Positions 26,558 to 34,998 of a stretch of 64,000 nt of DNA are shown here, piece by piece. Under the pieces are notes generated by a model. It saw only the letters and a list, made by a program, of their open reading frames with translations, had not been told where the DNA came from and did no database searches. The stretch's first letter is position 1; each line of letters opens with the position of its first letter. Both the position numbers and the translations under genes were made by a program. The DNA comes from CAVWZH01 sp963765285. Lineage in GTDB: Bacteria > Acidobacteriota > Terriglobia > Terriglobales > Acidobacteriaceae. Location of the stretch: the NCBI GenBank assembly GCA_963765285.1, contig CAVXVR010000006.1:186001-250000 (forward strand), given 5' to 3'.

Positions 26558-27589
26558 CTAGATGACCTTCGCTGCACGAAGGATTTTCCTGGCCAACCCG
26601 GTCAGTGGCAGTCTGACAATTTGCTCCTTTCGCAGCCAGCGCCCCTCGATGGTCTGCGGCGTGCTCTGCGCGGAGGACGATCGCCGCACCTGCACAATAA
26701 AATCAGTCTCGGTAATTGAGTGCCGCAGTGTGAGCCAGGGACTGGCTCCGCCGTTCTCCAGGGAAGCCCCCGGTAATTCCCACATTCCCGGCATGAGTGA
26801 TGCCTGTTTCGGCCGTCGCACGAGAAAGATCGCACCGTTGCTGCGGTTTAGCGTATAGCCGATCACGCGTTTTTTCTGCCGCTTCCCTTTCGCTGCTTTC
26901 TCAAGCTCTCCGTGCGAAAGACAAAAGTCGAACACCGGGCAAGCCTCACATTTAGGCCGGAGCGGAGTGCAGACGGTGGCGCCCAGTTCCATCATGGCCT
27001 GGTTAAAATCGCCCGGCCGTTGGCGGCTCAGCAGTGCTTCCGCCAGCTCCCATGGTTCTTCGCGCAGCAGTTGGTGGCCAAACAATCGCTCCAGCACCCG
27101 CTCCACATTCCCGTCGACCACGGCGGCTGCTTCTCCAAACGCGATGCTGGCGATCGCCGCCGCCGTGTAGCGGCCAATACCGTCGAGGCCGCGGAGTTCG
27201 TCCGCGCTCGCCGGAAATTCCCCTGCATAATCACGGAGCACAGACTTTGCCGCGCGATGCAGCATGCGTGCCCGGCGGTAATAACCGAGGCCGCTCCAGG
27301 CAGCCAGAATCGAGGATTCCCGCGCCTTGGCCAGCGCCCGCACCGTAGGGAAACGCGCTATGAACGTACGATAGTGTTCGATCACGGCCGCCACTCGCGT
27401 CTGCTGCAGCATAATTTCCGAAACCCACACCCGGTAGGGATCGCGGTCCCGCCGCCAGGGCAGGTCGCGGGCGTTGCGGTCGTACCAGTCGAGCAGACGC
27501 CGTCGGAACCGGCGTTTTTCGGACGCAATAGTGAGCGGCAACCGCGGGTTTTGTTTTCCACTGAGCATGAACGCTACCAGTGTATCCAA
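26558..27589 (-). CDS. mutY: A/G-specific adenine DNA glycosylase
   Basis: Removes adenine mispaired with 8-oxoguanine. The 343-residue protein has LPWRRDRDPYRVWVSEIMLQQTRVAAVI, the helix-hairpin-helix LRGLDGIGRYTAAAIASIAFG with the catalytic Asp shortly after (VVDGNVERV), the iron-sulfur cysteines CTPLRPKCEACPVFDFC (CX6CX2CX5C), and a NUDIX-like C-terminal domain (VRRPKQASLMPGMWELPG) that reads 8-oxoG. The start is uncertain: ATG 27589 or ATG 27568, neither with a strong ribosome-binding site. Confidence 0.95.
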   Translation of the reverse strand: MDTLVAFMLSGKQNPRLPLTIASEKRRFRRRLLDWYDRNARDLPWRRDRDPYRVWVSEIMLQQTRVAAVIEHYRTFIARFPTVRALAKARESSILAAWSGLGYYRRARMLHRAAKSVLRDYAGEFPASADELRGLDGIGRYTAAAIASIAFGEAAAVVDGNVERVLERLFGHQLLREEPWELAEALLSRQRPGDFNQAMMELGATVCTPLRPKCEACPVFDFCLSHGELEKAAKGKRQKKRVIGYTLNRSNGAIFLVRRPKQASLMPGMWELPGASLENGGASPWLTLRHSITETDFIVQVRRSSSAQSTPQTIEGRWLRKEQIVRLPLTGLARKILRAAKVI

Positions 27590-27707
27590 GCAGGGTTGTA
27601 CTGTACGGTGCCTCCCGGTTGACCTGAATCACGGCGCGGTCAATAATATCGGGACTTAAGACTGCAACTGGCGTCAGGAATCACGGTCCGGTTTTCGAAG
27701 GACGAAT

Positions 27708-27932
27708 ATGACCGACTTCGACCGCAAGGTAGACGAAGCCTCGGCCCGGCTAAACAAGTCTGTGGCCGAAGTCACGGAACGCCTCGAGAAAGAAACTGCG
27801 GACCTCGTGGCCTATCTGAACAACGAGGTGGTACCGGCTGCCCGAGAGCATTCCACCAAGGCCCTGCGTATCGCAGCGGAGAAAATGGCGCAACTGGCCG
27901 ACTACCTCGAAAAGAATCAACCGCCCAAGTGA
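27708..27932 (+). CDS. Small coiled-coil hypothetical protein
   Basis: A 74-residue, highly charged, all-helical protein (MTDFDRKVDEASARLNKSVAE at its N-terminus) with regular heptad spacing of hydrophobics; no known family. GAAGGA lies 7 bases before the ATG. Its TGA overlaps the GTG of rlpA (GTGA), so it is expressed with that gene. A structural or envelope-associated role is only a guess. Confidence 0.7.
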   Translation: MTDFDRKVDEASARLNKSVAEVTERLEKETADLVAYLNNEVVPAAREHSTKALRIAAEKMAQLADYLEKNQPPK

Positions 27933-28726
27933 AAATGCACTCGAGATTCTTTTGGTTTACGGCGCTGTCGTTGTTTCTGTTTCTGTTCGTCAGTTGCGGC
28001 GAGAAGAAACAGGCCCGGGTCATTCCTCCTCCTCCTCCTCCAATCACAGCGACCCAAACTCCGGCACCGTCTATTCCGTCAGGAACTCGGCAGGAGGACA
28101 CGACCGGACCCCAGGCTCGGACCCAAGCAAACCGCGGCCTTGATCCAGATTTGCTATCTGTTCCTCCCGACGCCAAGCCCTTGTTGGTTGAAACCGGCAT
28201 GGCCAGCTGGTATGGCGCTCCGTATCACAACCGCCGCGGGTCGAATGGCGAAGTCTACAACATGAACGCCATGACGGCCGCCCACCTCACTTTGCCGCTG
28301 GGCTCGATCGTCAGGGTGACGAATGTGAAGACCCAGCACTCAGCCCTGGTGCGCATCACGGACCGGGGACCGTTCGTCGAAGGCCGCGTACTTGATCTTT
28401 CTTATGCCGCCGCCCAGAAGGTTGACGTTTGGCAGCCCGGAGTGGCGCGAGTCCGCCTCGAAGTGTTACGGACTCCGGTTCCGCTCGAGCAAGGCGGGCG
28501 ATGGGCAGTGCAGATTGGCGGTTTTGGCGAGCCGGATACAGCGCACGATCTTGCCGACCATTTGTCGCGCCGCTACCAAACAGCCAAAGTAGTGTGCTTC
28601 AGCAGCCCGGTCGGCGACTGGTGGGTACGAATCCGCGTGCGCGATGACGATCGTGAACGCGCCCAGGAGGTCGCCCGCGACACGCAAACGCCAAAGGGTT
28701 CGATCTTCCTGGTAAGGCTGGATTGA
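27929..28726 (+). CDS. rlpA: RlpA-family septal ring lytic transglycosylase/lipoprotein
   Basis: A 265-residue outer-membrane lipoprotein: signal peptide with lipobox LFLFVSC-G (Cys at about residue 19), a Pro-rich linker (six consecutive Pro), the double-psi beta-barrel domain GMASWYGAPYHNRRGSNGEVYNM to VRITDRGPFVEGRVLDLSYAAA, and a C-terminal SPOR domain (QIGGFGEPDTAHDLADHLS through WWVRIRVRD) that targets denuded septal peptidoglycan. The GTG start overlaps the upstream stop. The catalytic Asp of the DPBB domain is in TDRGPF. It cleaves glycan strands at division sites. Confidence 0.93.
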   Translation: MKMHSRFFWFTALSLFLFLFVSCGEKKQARVIPPPPPPITATQTPAPSIPSGTRQEDTTGPQARTQANRGLDPDLLSVPPDAKPLLVETGMASWYGAPYHNRRGSNGEVYNMNAMTAAHLTLPLGSIVRVTNVKTQHSALVRITDRGPFVEGRVLDLSYAAAQKVDVWQPGVARVRLEVLRTPVPLEQGGRWAVQIGGFGEPDTAHDLADHLSRRYQTAKVVCFSSPVGDWWVRIRVRDDDRERAQEVARDTQTPKGSIFLVRLD

Positions 28727-28830
28727 GCCGCTAGGATCGGGTTAGCGATAAGCCGGCGGTCATGCCCCAACGTACTTTGACCGCTCACGCCCTCAGGCCC
28801 ACCATTGCAACGAACGCCCTGGAGGGTCCC

Positions 28831-29640
28831 TTGCGTCAGACGTTTTTCGCTGTTTTTCTGGCATTCTTCTCGTTCCCCGCAACTTCTCATGCCCAAGCCG
28901 ACACTCTCGGGATGAACCCGGAACAACTCTATGCCAAAGGGATGAATGCCCTGATCGGCGCCGGCCCGAGCCGCAACGAAGCAAATGCCGTGGACTATAT
29001 CCGCCGCTCGGCTGAATTGGGCTACGCTCCCGCCCAAGTCACCCTGGGTTATTTCTACGATACGGGCAGCGTTCTCACTCGCGAGCCGGACCAGGCTGCG
29101 ACCTGGTACAGGAAGGCTGCGTTGCAGGACGACTCCTTAGCCGAATGGTTGCTGGGCCGGGACATTTTCCTGGGTGTGGGCACCCGCGATCTCAACCAGG
29201 CCAGCGAGTGGCTGGAAAAGGCCGCCCGCCACGATGATTCCTTCGCAGAGTATCTCTTGGGCAAGATCCGGCTTGAGCGCAACGACTACTCGAAGGCCGC
29301 CGAATGGTTCGGCAAAGCCGCTAATCAAGGTCTACCGCAGGCGCAGTGGCAGCTCGGACTTTTGCTGAAACAGGGCCGCGGAGTGAGCGAAGACAAGTTC
29401 GAGGCCTACGTCTGGCTATTGTTGAGCTTTAACGCCGCGAATACGCCGGTGGGCACCGATTTACAAGAACTCGAAGCCGCGCTCGGCAGCAATCAGGTGG
29501 AGCAAGCTAAGAGCAAAGCCCGCGAAATGGAAAGCACGGTCACCCGCACCGTGGCAGCTCATGGGTGCACTGGCTGGCCCGGCGAATTCGATCCGGTGCC
29601 AACTCCGCCGCCACCCGACTTGCAACGCTTCTGCCGCTAG
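28831..29640 (+). CDS. Exported Sel1-repeat protein
   Basis: Signal peptide from TTG 28831 (RQTFFAVFLAFFSFPATSHA, cleaved before QADT), chosen because GGAGGG lies 4 bases upstream; the frame is open from 28762 but without a signal peptide. Four or five Sel1-type TPR units follow: YIRRSAELGYAPAQVTLGYF, WYRKAALQDDSLAEWLLGR, WLEKAARHDDSFAEYLLGK and WFGKAANQGLPQAQWQLGL. The C-terminus is Pro-rich with two Cys. It acts as a periplasmic scaffold or interaction protein of unknown partner. Confidence 0.85.
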   Translation: MRQTFFAVFLAFFSFPATSHAQADTLGMNPEQLYAKGMNALIGAGPSRNEANAVDYIRRSAELGYAPAQVTLGYFYDTGSVLTREPDQAATWYRKAALQDDSLAEWLLGRDIFLGVGTRDLNQASEWLEKAARHDDSFAEYLLGKIRLERNDYSKAAEWFGKAANQGLPQAQWQLGLLLKQGRGVSEDKFEAYVWLLLSFNAANTPVGTDLQELEAALGSNQVEQAKSKAREMESTVTRTVAAHGCTGWPGEFDPVPTPPPPDLQRFCR

Positions 29641-29653
29641 CCGCTGCGGGAGA

Positions 29654-30238
29654 TCAATTCACCGGCTTCTCTGCTGCCTCTTTGTACGTCCCGAACTTCT
29701 TTGCCACAGGTTTCAAAGTCGGATAAAACTGCACGAAACTGTGCTCCACCGCGGCGTGGTCCTCGTGACACTGCCAGCAACCGCCCTTGGGGTTTACGCC
29801 TGCGCTCTTATCGGTCGCATCAAAACTGAAATAAGCCCATCTCTCAGGAAAGCGGGCTTCATCCTTTACCTCGACGCCGATTCCCATGAGGTCCTCATTT
29901 TGATAGTGACCTCCCTTCACGATTGAGCCCTTGCTCTCTGAACCACGTTCTTCAACTACGAAGATTGTCTTATCTGGCCACTTGCCGCTCTTGAGAAATT
30001 CGGCGTAAGCCCACTGCGGCACGAAGACGTTGGTAAACATCTGGTGGTCGGCACCCTGGCTGCTGTAACTCATACCCAGGCCGGCCGACAGGAAGATCCA
30101 TTCCCGGTAGTTTGCCGGCCGGAGCAACTGGTTGTCGCTGGTGAACTGTGGCAGGTCTGAAGCGCCATCAGGCGGGGCAGCCTGCAACAAGCCTAAACAA
30201 ACAACAATTGTTGCGCACAACAGCATCGCCTTTTTCAT
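29654..30238 (-). CDS. Cytochrome P460-family haem protein
   Basis: A 194-residue exported protein: signal peptide MKKAMLLCATIVVCLGLLQA, then a P460 beta-sheet domain (NYREWIFLSAGLGMSY and TIFVVEERGSESKGSIVKGG) and a single c-type haem site CWQCHEDHAAVEHSFVQFYP near the C-terminus. Family members oxidise hydroxylamine or bind NO through a cross-linked haem, but many homologues in heterotrophs lack the cross-linking Lys and may just detoxify. Its position beside the dcw terminator is probably coincidental. Confidence 0.88.
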   Translation of the reverse strand: MKKAMLLCATIVVCLGLLQAAPPDGASDLPQFTSDNQLLRPANYREWIFLSAGLGMSYSSQGADHQMFTNVFVPQWAYAEFLKSGKWPDKTIFVVEERGSESKGSIVKGGHYQNEDLMGIGVEVKDEARFPERWAYFSFDATDKSAGVNPKGGCWQCHEDHAAVEHSFVQFYPTLKPVAKKFGTYKEAAEKPVN

Positions 30239-30357
30239 TCGTGTCTCCCTGGAGCTGAACTAGGGACAGTACGGCGATAACCCGAGCTTTGTTCCCCGGC
30301 GGTTTAGACGGGAACATTCTACAAAAGACAGCGCCGGACAATCCGTATTCCTGGGAC

Positions 30358-30389
30358 AAAAAACGGGGGCAATTGACCTGTTGCCCCCG
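30358..30389 (-). terminator. Intrinsic terminator of the dcw cluster
   Basis: On the minus strand a perfect 9-bp stem (CGGGGGCAA with TTGCCCCCG, 8-base loop) is followed directly by six T residues. It lies 33 bp beyond the ftsZ stop and is the clearest intrinsic terminator in the window. Confidence 0.9.
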
Positions 30390-30421
30390 GCGTTGCGTTC
30401 GCGTCGGTTGTCCATTCCGTT

Positions 30422-31654
30422 CTACATGGGTTCGGCTCGTTTACGCAGGAAGGCCGGTACGTCAAGGTCTTCCTTCTCAAAGTTGGCCATCATCGCCTCG
30501 CGCATTGTGTCAGGGGGGATCGCGGCTGGCGGCGCCATCGCATGCTGAGGCTCTTGCTCGCTCATCATCATGGGCGGAGCGGGCGGCTCGGCATCGAAGT
30601 CCGGGTCCGGCTCGCGAAAGCTGTGCGAGAAGGAAGACGTGGTCGGTCGTTCCCGCTGCCGCCGGTGATCCGAATCCTTGAACCCCGTAGCAATGACGGT
30701 GATCTTGACTGCGTCCTTCGCTTTCTCATCCAGCACTGCGCCGAAGATAATGTTCGCATCCTCGTCCGCCGCGCTTTGAATGATGCTGCACGCTTCCTGC
30801 ACTTCTGCCAGCTTAAGCGATGTAGAGCCGGTGATATTGATAAGAATTCCCCGGGCGCCATCGATCGCTCCCGCTTCGAGCAAGGGCGAAGCAATGGCTT
30901 TCTGCGCCGCATCTACTGCTCGGCGCGCTCCGCTGGCGGAAGCAGTGCCCATAACGGCATAGCCCATGCCCGCCATGATCGCCTTCACGTCGGCGAAGTC
31001 GCGATTGATGATCCCGGGAATCGTGATGATGTCGGAAATTCCCTGCACGCCCTGGCGCAGAATGTCGTCGGCCACTCGAAATGACTCGAAGAACCCTGCG
31101 TCTTGCGCGACGGCCAGCAGCTTCTCGTTGGGAATCACGATCGTGGTGTCGACCGAATCCATCAACTCGGAAATGCCGCGCTCCGCCTGCTGCATGCGCC
31201 GTTTGCCTTCAAAGGCAAATGGCTTGGTGACGACTGCGACAGTGAGTGCTCCCATCTCGCTGGCGAGCGAAGCAATGATCGGAGCGGCTCCGGTTCCCGT
31301 GCCACCGCCCAGGCCGGTGGTGACGAAAACCATATCCGCGCCTTCCAGCGCCTCGATGATCTTGTCCGAATCTTCCAAAGCCGCTTTGCGCCCGACTTCC
31401 GGATTCGCGCCCGCGCCCAGTCCATTGGTCAACTTGACTCCAAGCTGGATCTTCATCGGAGCCCGCGACATGCGCAGCGCCTGCAGGTCTGTGTTGGCCA
31501 CCACGAACTCAATGCCTTCCATACCGGCGTCGATCATCCGGTTGACCGCGTTGCCACCGCCTCCGCCCACACCGATGACCTTGATTTTGGCGTCGTTGCG
31601 GGCTTCTTCGTTAAAGCTGATGCGAATGTCGCTCTCTTTTTTCATCACCGCCAC
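30422..31654 (-). CDS. ftsZ: Cell division protein FtsZ
   Basis: Tubulin-like GTPase forming the Z-ring. The 410-residue protein shows IKVIGVGGGGGNAVNRMID, the tubulin signature GLGGGTGTGAAPIIASLA, and the conserved C-terminal peptide DLDVPAFLRKRAEPM that binds FtsA. Between them lies a linker of about 75 residues with EPPAPPMM and QHAMAPPAAIPPD. Last gene of the division cluster; ftsA ends 133 bp upstream, far enough for an ftsZ promoter although none is obvious. Confidence 0.98.
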   Translation of the reverse strand: MAVMKKESDIRISFNEEARNDAKIKVIGVGGGGGNAVNRMIDAGMEGIEFVVANTDLQALRMSRAPMKIQLGVKLTNGLGAGANPEVGRKAALEDSDKIIEALEGADMVFVTTGLGGGTGTGAAPIIASLASEMGALTVAVVTKPFAFEGKRRMQQAERGISELMDSVDTTIVIPNEKLLAVAQDAGFFESFRVADDILRQGVQGISDIITIPGIINRDFADVKAIMAGMGYAVMGTASASGARRAVDAAQKAIASPLLEAGAIDGARGILINITGSTSLKLAEVQEACSIIQSAADEDANIIFGAVLDEKAKDAVKITVIATGFKDSDHRRQRERPTTSSFSHSFREPDPDFDAEPPAPPMMMSEQEPQHAMAPPAAIPPDTMREAMMANFEKEDLDVPAFLRKRAEPM

Positions 31655-31787
31655 CCCTCAATTTAGATTCATCACCAAATGTTGACCGTTGTGTATTTCG
31701 AATCCAGTCCCCAAATTCGAGGCGTCACCCCGAAGCCCCGCGTTTTCTCCAGCGGCGCGAGGGATCCTGCGCGCATCGCACAACACC

Positions 31788-33008
31788 CTACGCACCCTTC
31801 CCCACCAGCATGGCCTTCAGCCTTGCACTCCATCGTTCATCTTGAACCCCGCGCGCAAGGCGTGCCCGATGACCGTAAAACACCATTCCCAGTACCGTGG
31901 CATATTCCGGCTCCGCCAACGTGGAAGGCATCTTCGCCAGCGGCATCGGCCAGGAGAGCCGCACCGGCCGCCGCAACACGCTCTCGGCGATGTCGAGAAT
32001 GCCCGGCAGACGCGATGCACCGCCGCTCAGCACCACTCCGCCGGTGCAGATATCAAGCACTCCCGCGTGCCGCAAATTGTCACGCAGCATTTCGAACAGC
32101 TCGCGGGCGCGCGGCTCGAGAATCTCGCTCACCATGCGCTGCGGCACCAGCCGCGAGGGCCGGTCTCCCACCGACGGCACTTCCACCTGGTTACCCTCAG
32201 GAACCAGAGTCGCGATGGCATTGCCGTAGATCCTCTTGATCTTCTCCGCCTCGGCAACCGGGGTACTCAGGCCCACTGAAAGATCGCTGGTGAAATGATC
32301 TCCGCCAATCGGAATCATCGCCGTATGGGCAACCGCGCCCTCCTGAATCACGATCACTCCGCTCGACCCCGCGCCCAGATCCGCCAGACACACGCCCAAC
32401 TCGCGTTCGTCGGCCCGCAACACCGAATCCGCACAAGCCAAAGGCTCGAATACAGTGGAATCGACATGCACGCCCGCTCGATTCACAGCGGTGACCACAT
32501 TCTGGGTGGCGCTAGCCGCGGTCGTTACCATGTGCACGCGTACCTCGAGCCGTGTCGCCATCATTCCCAGCGGATCGTGAACGCCATCCTGATCGTCGAG
32601 AATGAACTGTATAGGCAACAGGTGCAGCACCTCGCGGTCGGCAGGCAAAGAAACCGTCCGGGCTTTCTCTACTGCGGCACGAATTTCCTCACGACCAATT
32701 TCCCGCGCTCGCGTCCCGAAACTCAGCCCGCCCTGGCTATTCACTCCGCGCACCTGCGCTCCCGCCACGCCCAGCAATGCATGCTCAATCGGTGTGCTCG
32801 CCGAATCTTCCGCCTGCTCCACGGCCTTTTGGATCGATCCCACTGCCCTGTCCAGATCCACGATCACGCCTTTGCGCGACCCGCGCGACTCGGCCACGCC
32901 GTGTCCCCGGTATCGCAAGCCGCTGTCCGTAATTTCTGCCACTAACGCGCACGTCTTGGCGCTTCCCACGTCAATTGCCGTTATAAGGTTCCCCGAGTGA
33001 TTGGCCAT
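31788..33008 (-). CDS. ftsA: Cell division protein FtsA
   Basis: Actin-like membrane tether of FtsZ, 406 residues. Seen: LITAIDVGSAKTCALVAEI (phosphate 1), DLGAGSSGVIVIQEGAVAHT (phosphate 2), the SHS2-type insertion region VEQAEDSASTPIEHALLGVAG, and GGVVLSGGASRLPGILDIAE (adenosine). The expected C-terminal amphipathic helix ends in WSARLKAMLVGKGA. It starts 2 bases after the ftsQ stop. Confidence 0.97.
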   Translation of the reverse strand: MANHSGNLITAIDVGSAKTCALVAEITDSGLRYRGHGVAESRGSRKGVIVDLDRAVGSIQKAVEQAEDSASTPIEHALLGVAGAQVRGVNSQGGLSFGTRAREIGREEIRAAVEKARTVSLPADREVLHLLPIQFILDDQDGVHDPLGMMATRLEVRVHMVTTAASATQNVVTAVNRAGVHVDSTVFEPLACADSVLRADERELGVCLADLGAGSSGVIVIQEGAVAHTAMIPIGGDHFTSDLSVGLSTPVAEAEKIKRIYGNAIATLVPEGNQVEVPSVGDRPSRLVPQRMVSEILEPRARELFEMLRDNLRHAGVLDICTGGVVLSGGASRLPGILDIAESVLRRPVRLSWPMPLAKMPSTLAEPEYATVLGMVFYGHRARLARGVQDERWSARLKAMLVGKGA

Positions 33009-33010
33009 TC

Positions 33011-34297
33011 CTATCGGTCCTGCTCCTTGGCAATTGCTGCGCTTGGTTTCGTAATCACCGCCTTCGAATTTGCAGTGGCATTTGCTGCGGGCATCGGACC
33101 GATCGTGTGATTCACCGGCGGCGCTCCCTTGGCAACCGACACCGGTCCGCTGTTCACTTTCGTCTTCGTCTTAGCTGTTTTGTGATTGTGGCGTCGAACG
33201 CTCGCCAGGCTTTTCTTGGCCGATGGCTTCAGCGGAGTTGCGCCCTTGGCGTCGACAGCTGGAGCAGGCTTAAGTGGTGGCCCTATGCGGCTCACCAAGG
33301 CAGCCGGTTTCACTCCCGCGGCCATCGCCTTCTTTGCCGCAATGGTTGAGAGCGGCGCTTGTTTGGCTGTGCCCTGCAGGTCCGGATTCACGATGATCTG
33401 CCGGTCGTAGCGCAGGTCCACCGATTCCAGTTTGTCGAACTGCTGCCGCCACTCCTGCACGTGGGCGACGTAGACTTTGTAGCGCTCGATGTAATTGCCC
33501 GACCCAAGATGCACCAATACCACTCCGTCAGCGTGATTCGCAACAACCTTCACATCTTCTGGATCGGAAAGGTCCACTTCACTGAGCTCTTGCGAATAAC
33601 GCGCTCCGCCAGAATCCAGCTGGCGGATCAGATCGTTGAAAATTCTCATGCGCGCAGTGCGCGTCGAAGGCGGCTCGCCCGGATTGATGCCCAGAATTAC
33701 AGGAAACGAGTATTTCTTCTTCGCCGCCAGGTCCATCAGCGCGCCGCTCGCGTCGGCCAGCATGATCTGCGAACCTACCCGGGCAAACGCCACCGGAGTG
33801 CGCTCATGAACTTCAATGCGCAAACGGTTGGGCACAAAGCGCATCACACTCGCCGATTCCACCCACGGGATTTGCTCGAGCTGCGCCTGGCGCTGGCCCA
33901 GCGGAATGAAAAAAATGTTGCGGCCAATATCGCCGCCCATCACTTCCATGATTTGGCCGCGATTTACATTTTCCAATCCGGCCAGTTCAATGTCGTCACT
34001 GGAATCGATGCGGAAGCGCCACGAGTGCTCTCCATAGCGGTACAGCGCGCCCACCGCGACAATCGAAAAAAGCACCACAGTCGCGGCGATGGTCGCCCAA
34101 AGCAGGCGGGTTGCAGTTTTCCTGGGAAGCGAGCCTCGGCGGACGGAGACCCTTTTTTGTCCGCGCAGAAAGGGAGATTCTTCTTCGGCGTCCAAGTCGA
34201 CGAGCCGGGCGTCGTCGAGGTCCTGGCGGACAGGCTCGTCGGCCAACGGGTACAACTCTTCCTGCGAGATGGTCGAGCCACTCTTTCGCGCCATCAA
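33011..34297 (-). CDS. ftsQ: Cell division protein FtsQ with long C-terminal tail
   Basis: Bitopic divisome protein with a cytoplasmic N-terminus (charged, about 60 residues), one transmembrane helix (LLWATIAATVVLFSIVAVGAL), a POTRA domain (IELAGLENVNRGQIMEVMGG, VESASVMRFVPNRLRIEVHE) and the beta domain ending near VVNPDLQGTAKQ. It is 428 residues, against about 250-280 in well-studied species; the excess is a tail of about 115 residues rich in Pro, Ala, Lys and Thr (PLKPAPAVDAKGATPLKPSA) that looks disordered and periplasmic. Function of the tail unknown. Confidence 0.93.
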   Translation of the reverse strand: MMARKSGSTISQEELYPLADEPVRQDLDDARLVDLDAEEESPFLRGQKRVSVRRGSLPRKTATRLLWATIAATVVLFSIVAVGALYRYGEHSWRFRIDSSDDIELAGLENVNRGQIMEVMGGDIGRNIFFIPLGQRQAQLEQIPWVESASVMRFVPNRLRIEVHERTPVAFARVGSQIMLADASGALMDLAAKKKYSFPVILGINPGEPPSTRTARMRIFNDLIRQLDSGGARYSQELSEVDLSDPEDVKVVANHADGVVLVHLGSGNYIERYKVYVAHVQEWRQQFDKLESVDLRYDRQIIVNPDLQGTAKQAPLSTIAAKKAMAAGVKPAALVSRIGPPLKPAPAVDAKGATPLKPSAKKSLASVRRHNHKTAKTKTKVNSGPVSVAKGAPPVNHTIGPMPAANATANSKAVITKPSAAIAKEQDR

Positions 34298-34455
34298 CTC
34301 AGGTCAGTTGTCGTCGGGAACCGCGAGCGAAATTACTATAACTTCTTTTCGCGGCTGGACATAGAGAAAATTTGATAGGTTTTGCACAGGCAGAAACCGA
34401 TATCTACATCGGTATCAACGACCCATCCACCCGGGCCGAGCATCCACAAACTGCG

Positions 34456-34884
34456 TCAGATCGTGTCCGGACCCGGCATCTGGTGCACGGTCAAGACTGT
34501 TGTAGGAGCCTCTGGGATGGTGAACTTCCTAACGCAGCGCATCTTCTCAATCGAGATTACCCGGACTCGATCAGCTTGCTCCTGTGCCCGTGCGGCCTGC
34601 CTCGCAGCCACGGCGTTCTGCATGCAGGCTACGCGGCTTTGCACCCGCGCCAGGACCACCTCGGCCCTATCCACACCCAGATCTTTGCGGTCGGACAGAC
34701 GATTTGCGACGTCAAGGAATCGAACCGCCTGATCGGAAACGCGCGCGGTCACCTCGTCCGCCGCTTGCTGGAATTGATCGGGCAACCCCTGGGCCAAGCC
34801 TATCTGTCTCTCTGCCAAGGAGTTGCTGAGACCCAGGGCGAGTACGCCGGCCGCTACCCAATACCACGCCTTCTCACTGTTCAT
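34456..34884 (-). CDS. Hypothetical membrane-anchored protein in the dcw cluster
   Basis: A 142-residue protein between murC and ftsQ, where many bacteria have murB or ddl. N-terminal signal anchor AWYWVAAGVLALGLSNSLAE, then a helical Gln/Ala/Arg-rich body with likely coiled coil (FQQAADEVTARVSDQAVRF, RAEVVLARVQSRVACMQNA, RQAARAQEQADRVRV) and a short C-terminal segment with MPGP. No family recognised. Same strand and spacing as its neighbours, so probably co-transcribed. The flanking gaps (157 bp and 114 bp) hold no other ORF. Confidence 0.75.
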   Translation of the reverse strand: MNSEKAWYWVAAGVLALGLSNSLAERQIGLAQGLPDQFQQAADEVTARVSDQAVRFLDVANRLSDRKDLGVDRAEVVLARVQSRVACMQNAVAARQAARAQEQADRVRVISIEKMRCVRKFTIPEAPTTVLTVHQMPGPDTI

Positions 34885-34998
34885 AGGCCGCTCCCACGCG
34901 TTCTTCCAGCTTAGACGAGGCAGTCACAAATTTGTTATCGGATGTGCAGCTTGCTTAGGATACGGCCAGGATGGGCCGCCAGTTCCCGAGAATTCGCA

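Noticed and set aside
27025..27240. Several short frames on both strands within mutY
   Set aside because: Shadow frames; mutY has all catalytic and Fe-S motifs in one uninterrupted frame.
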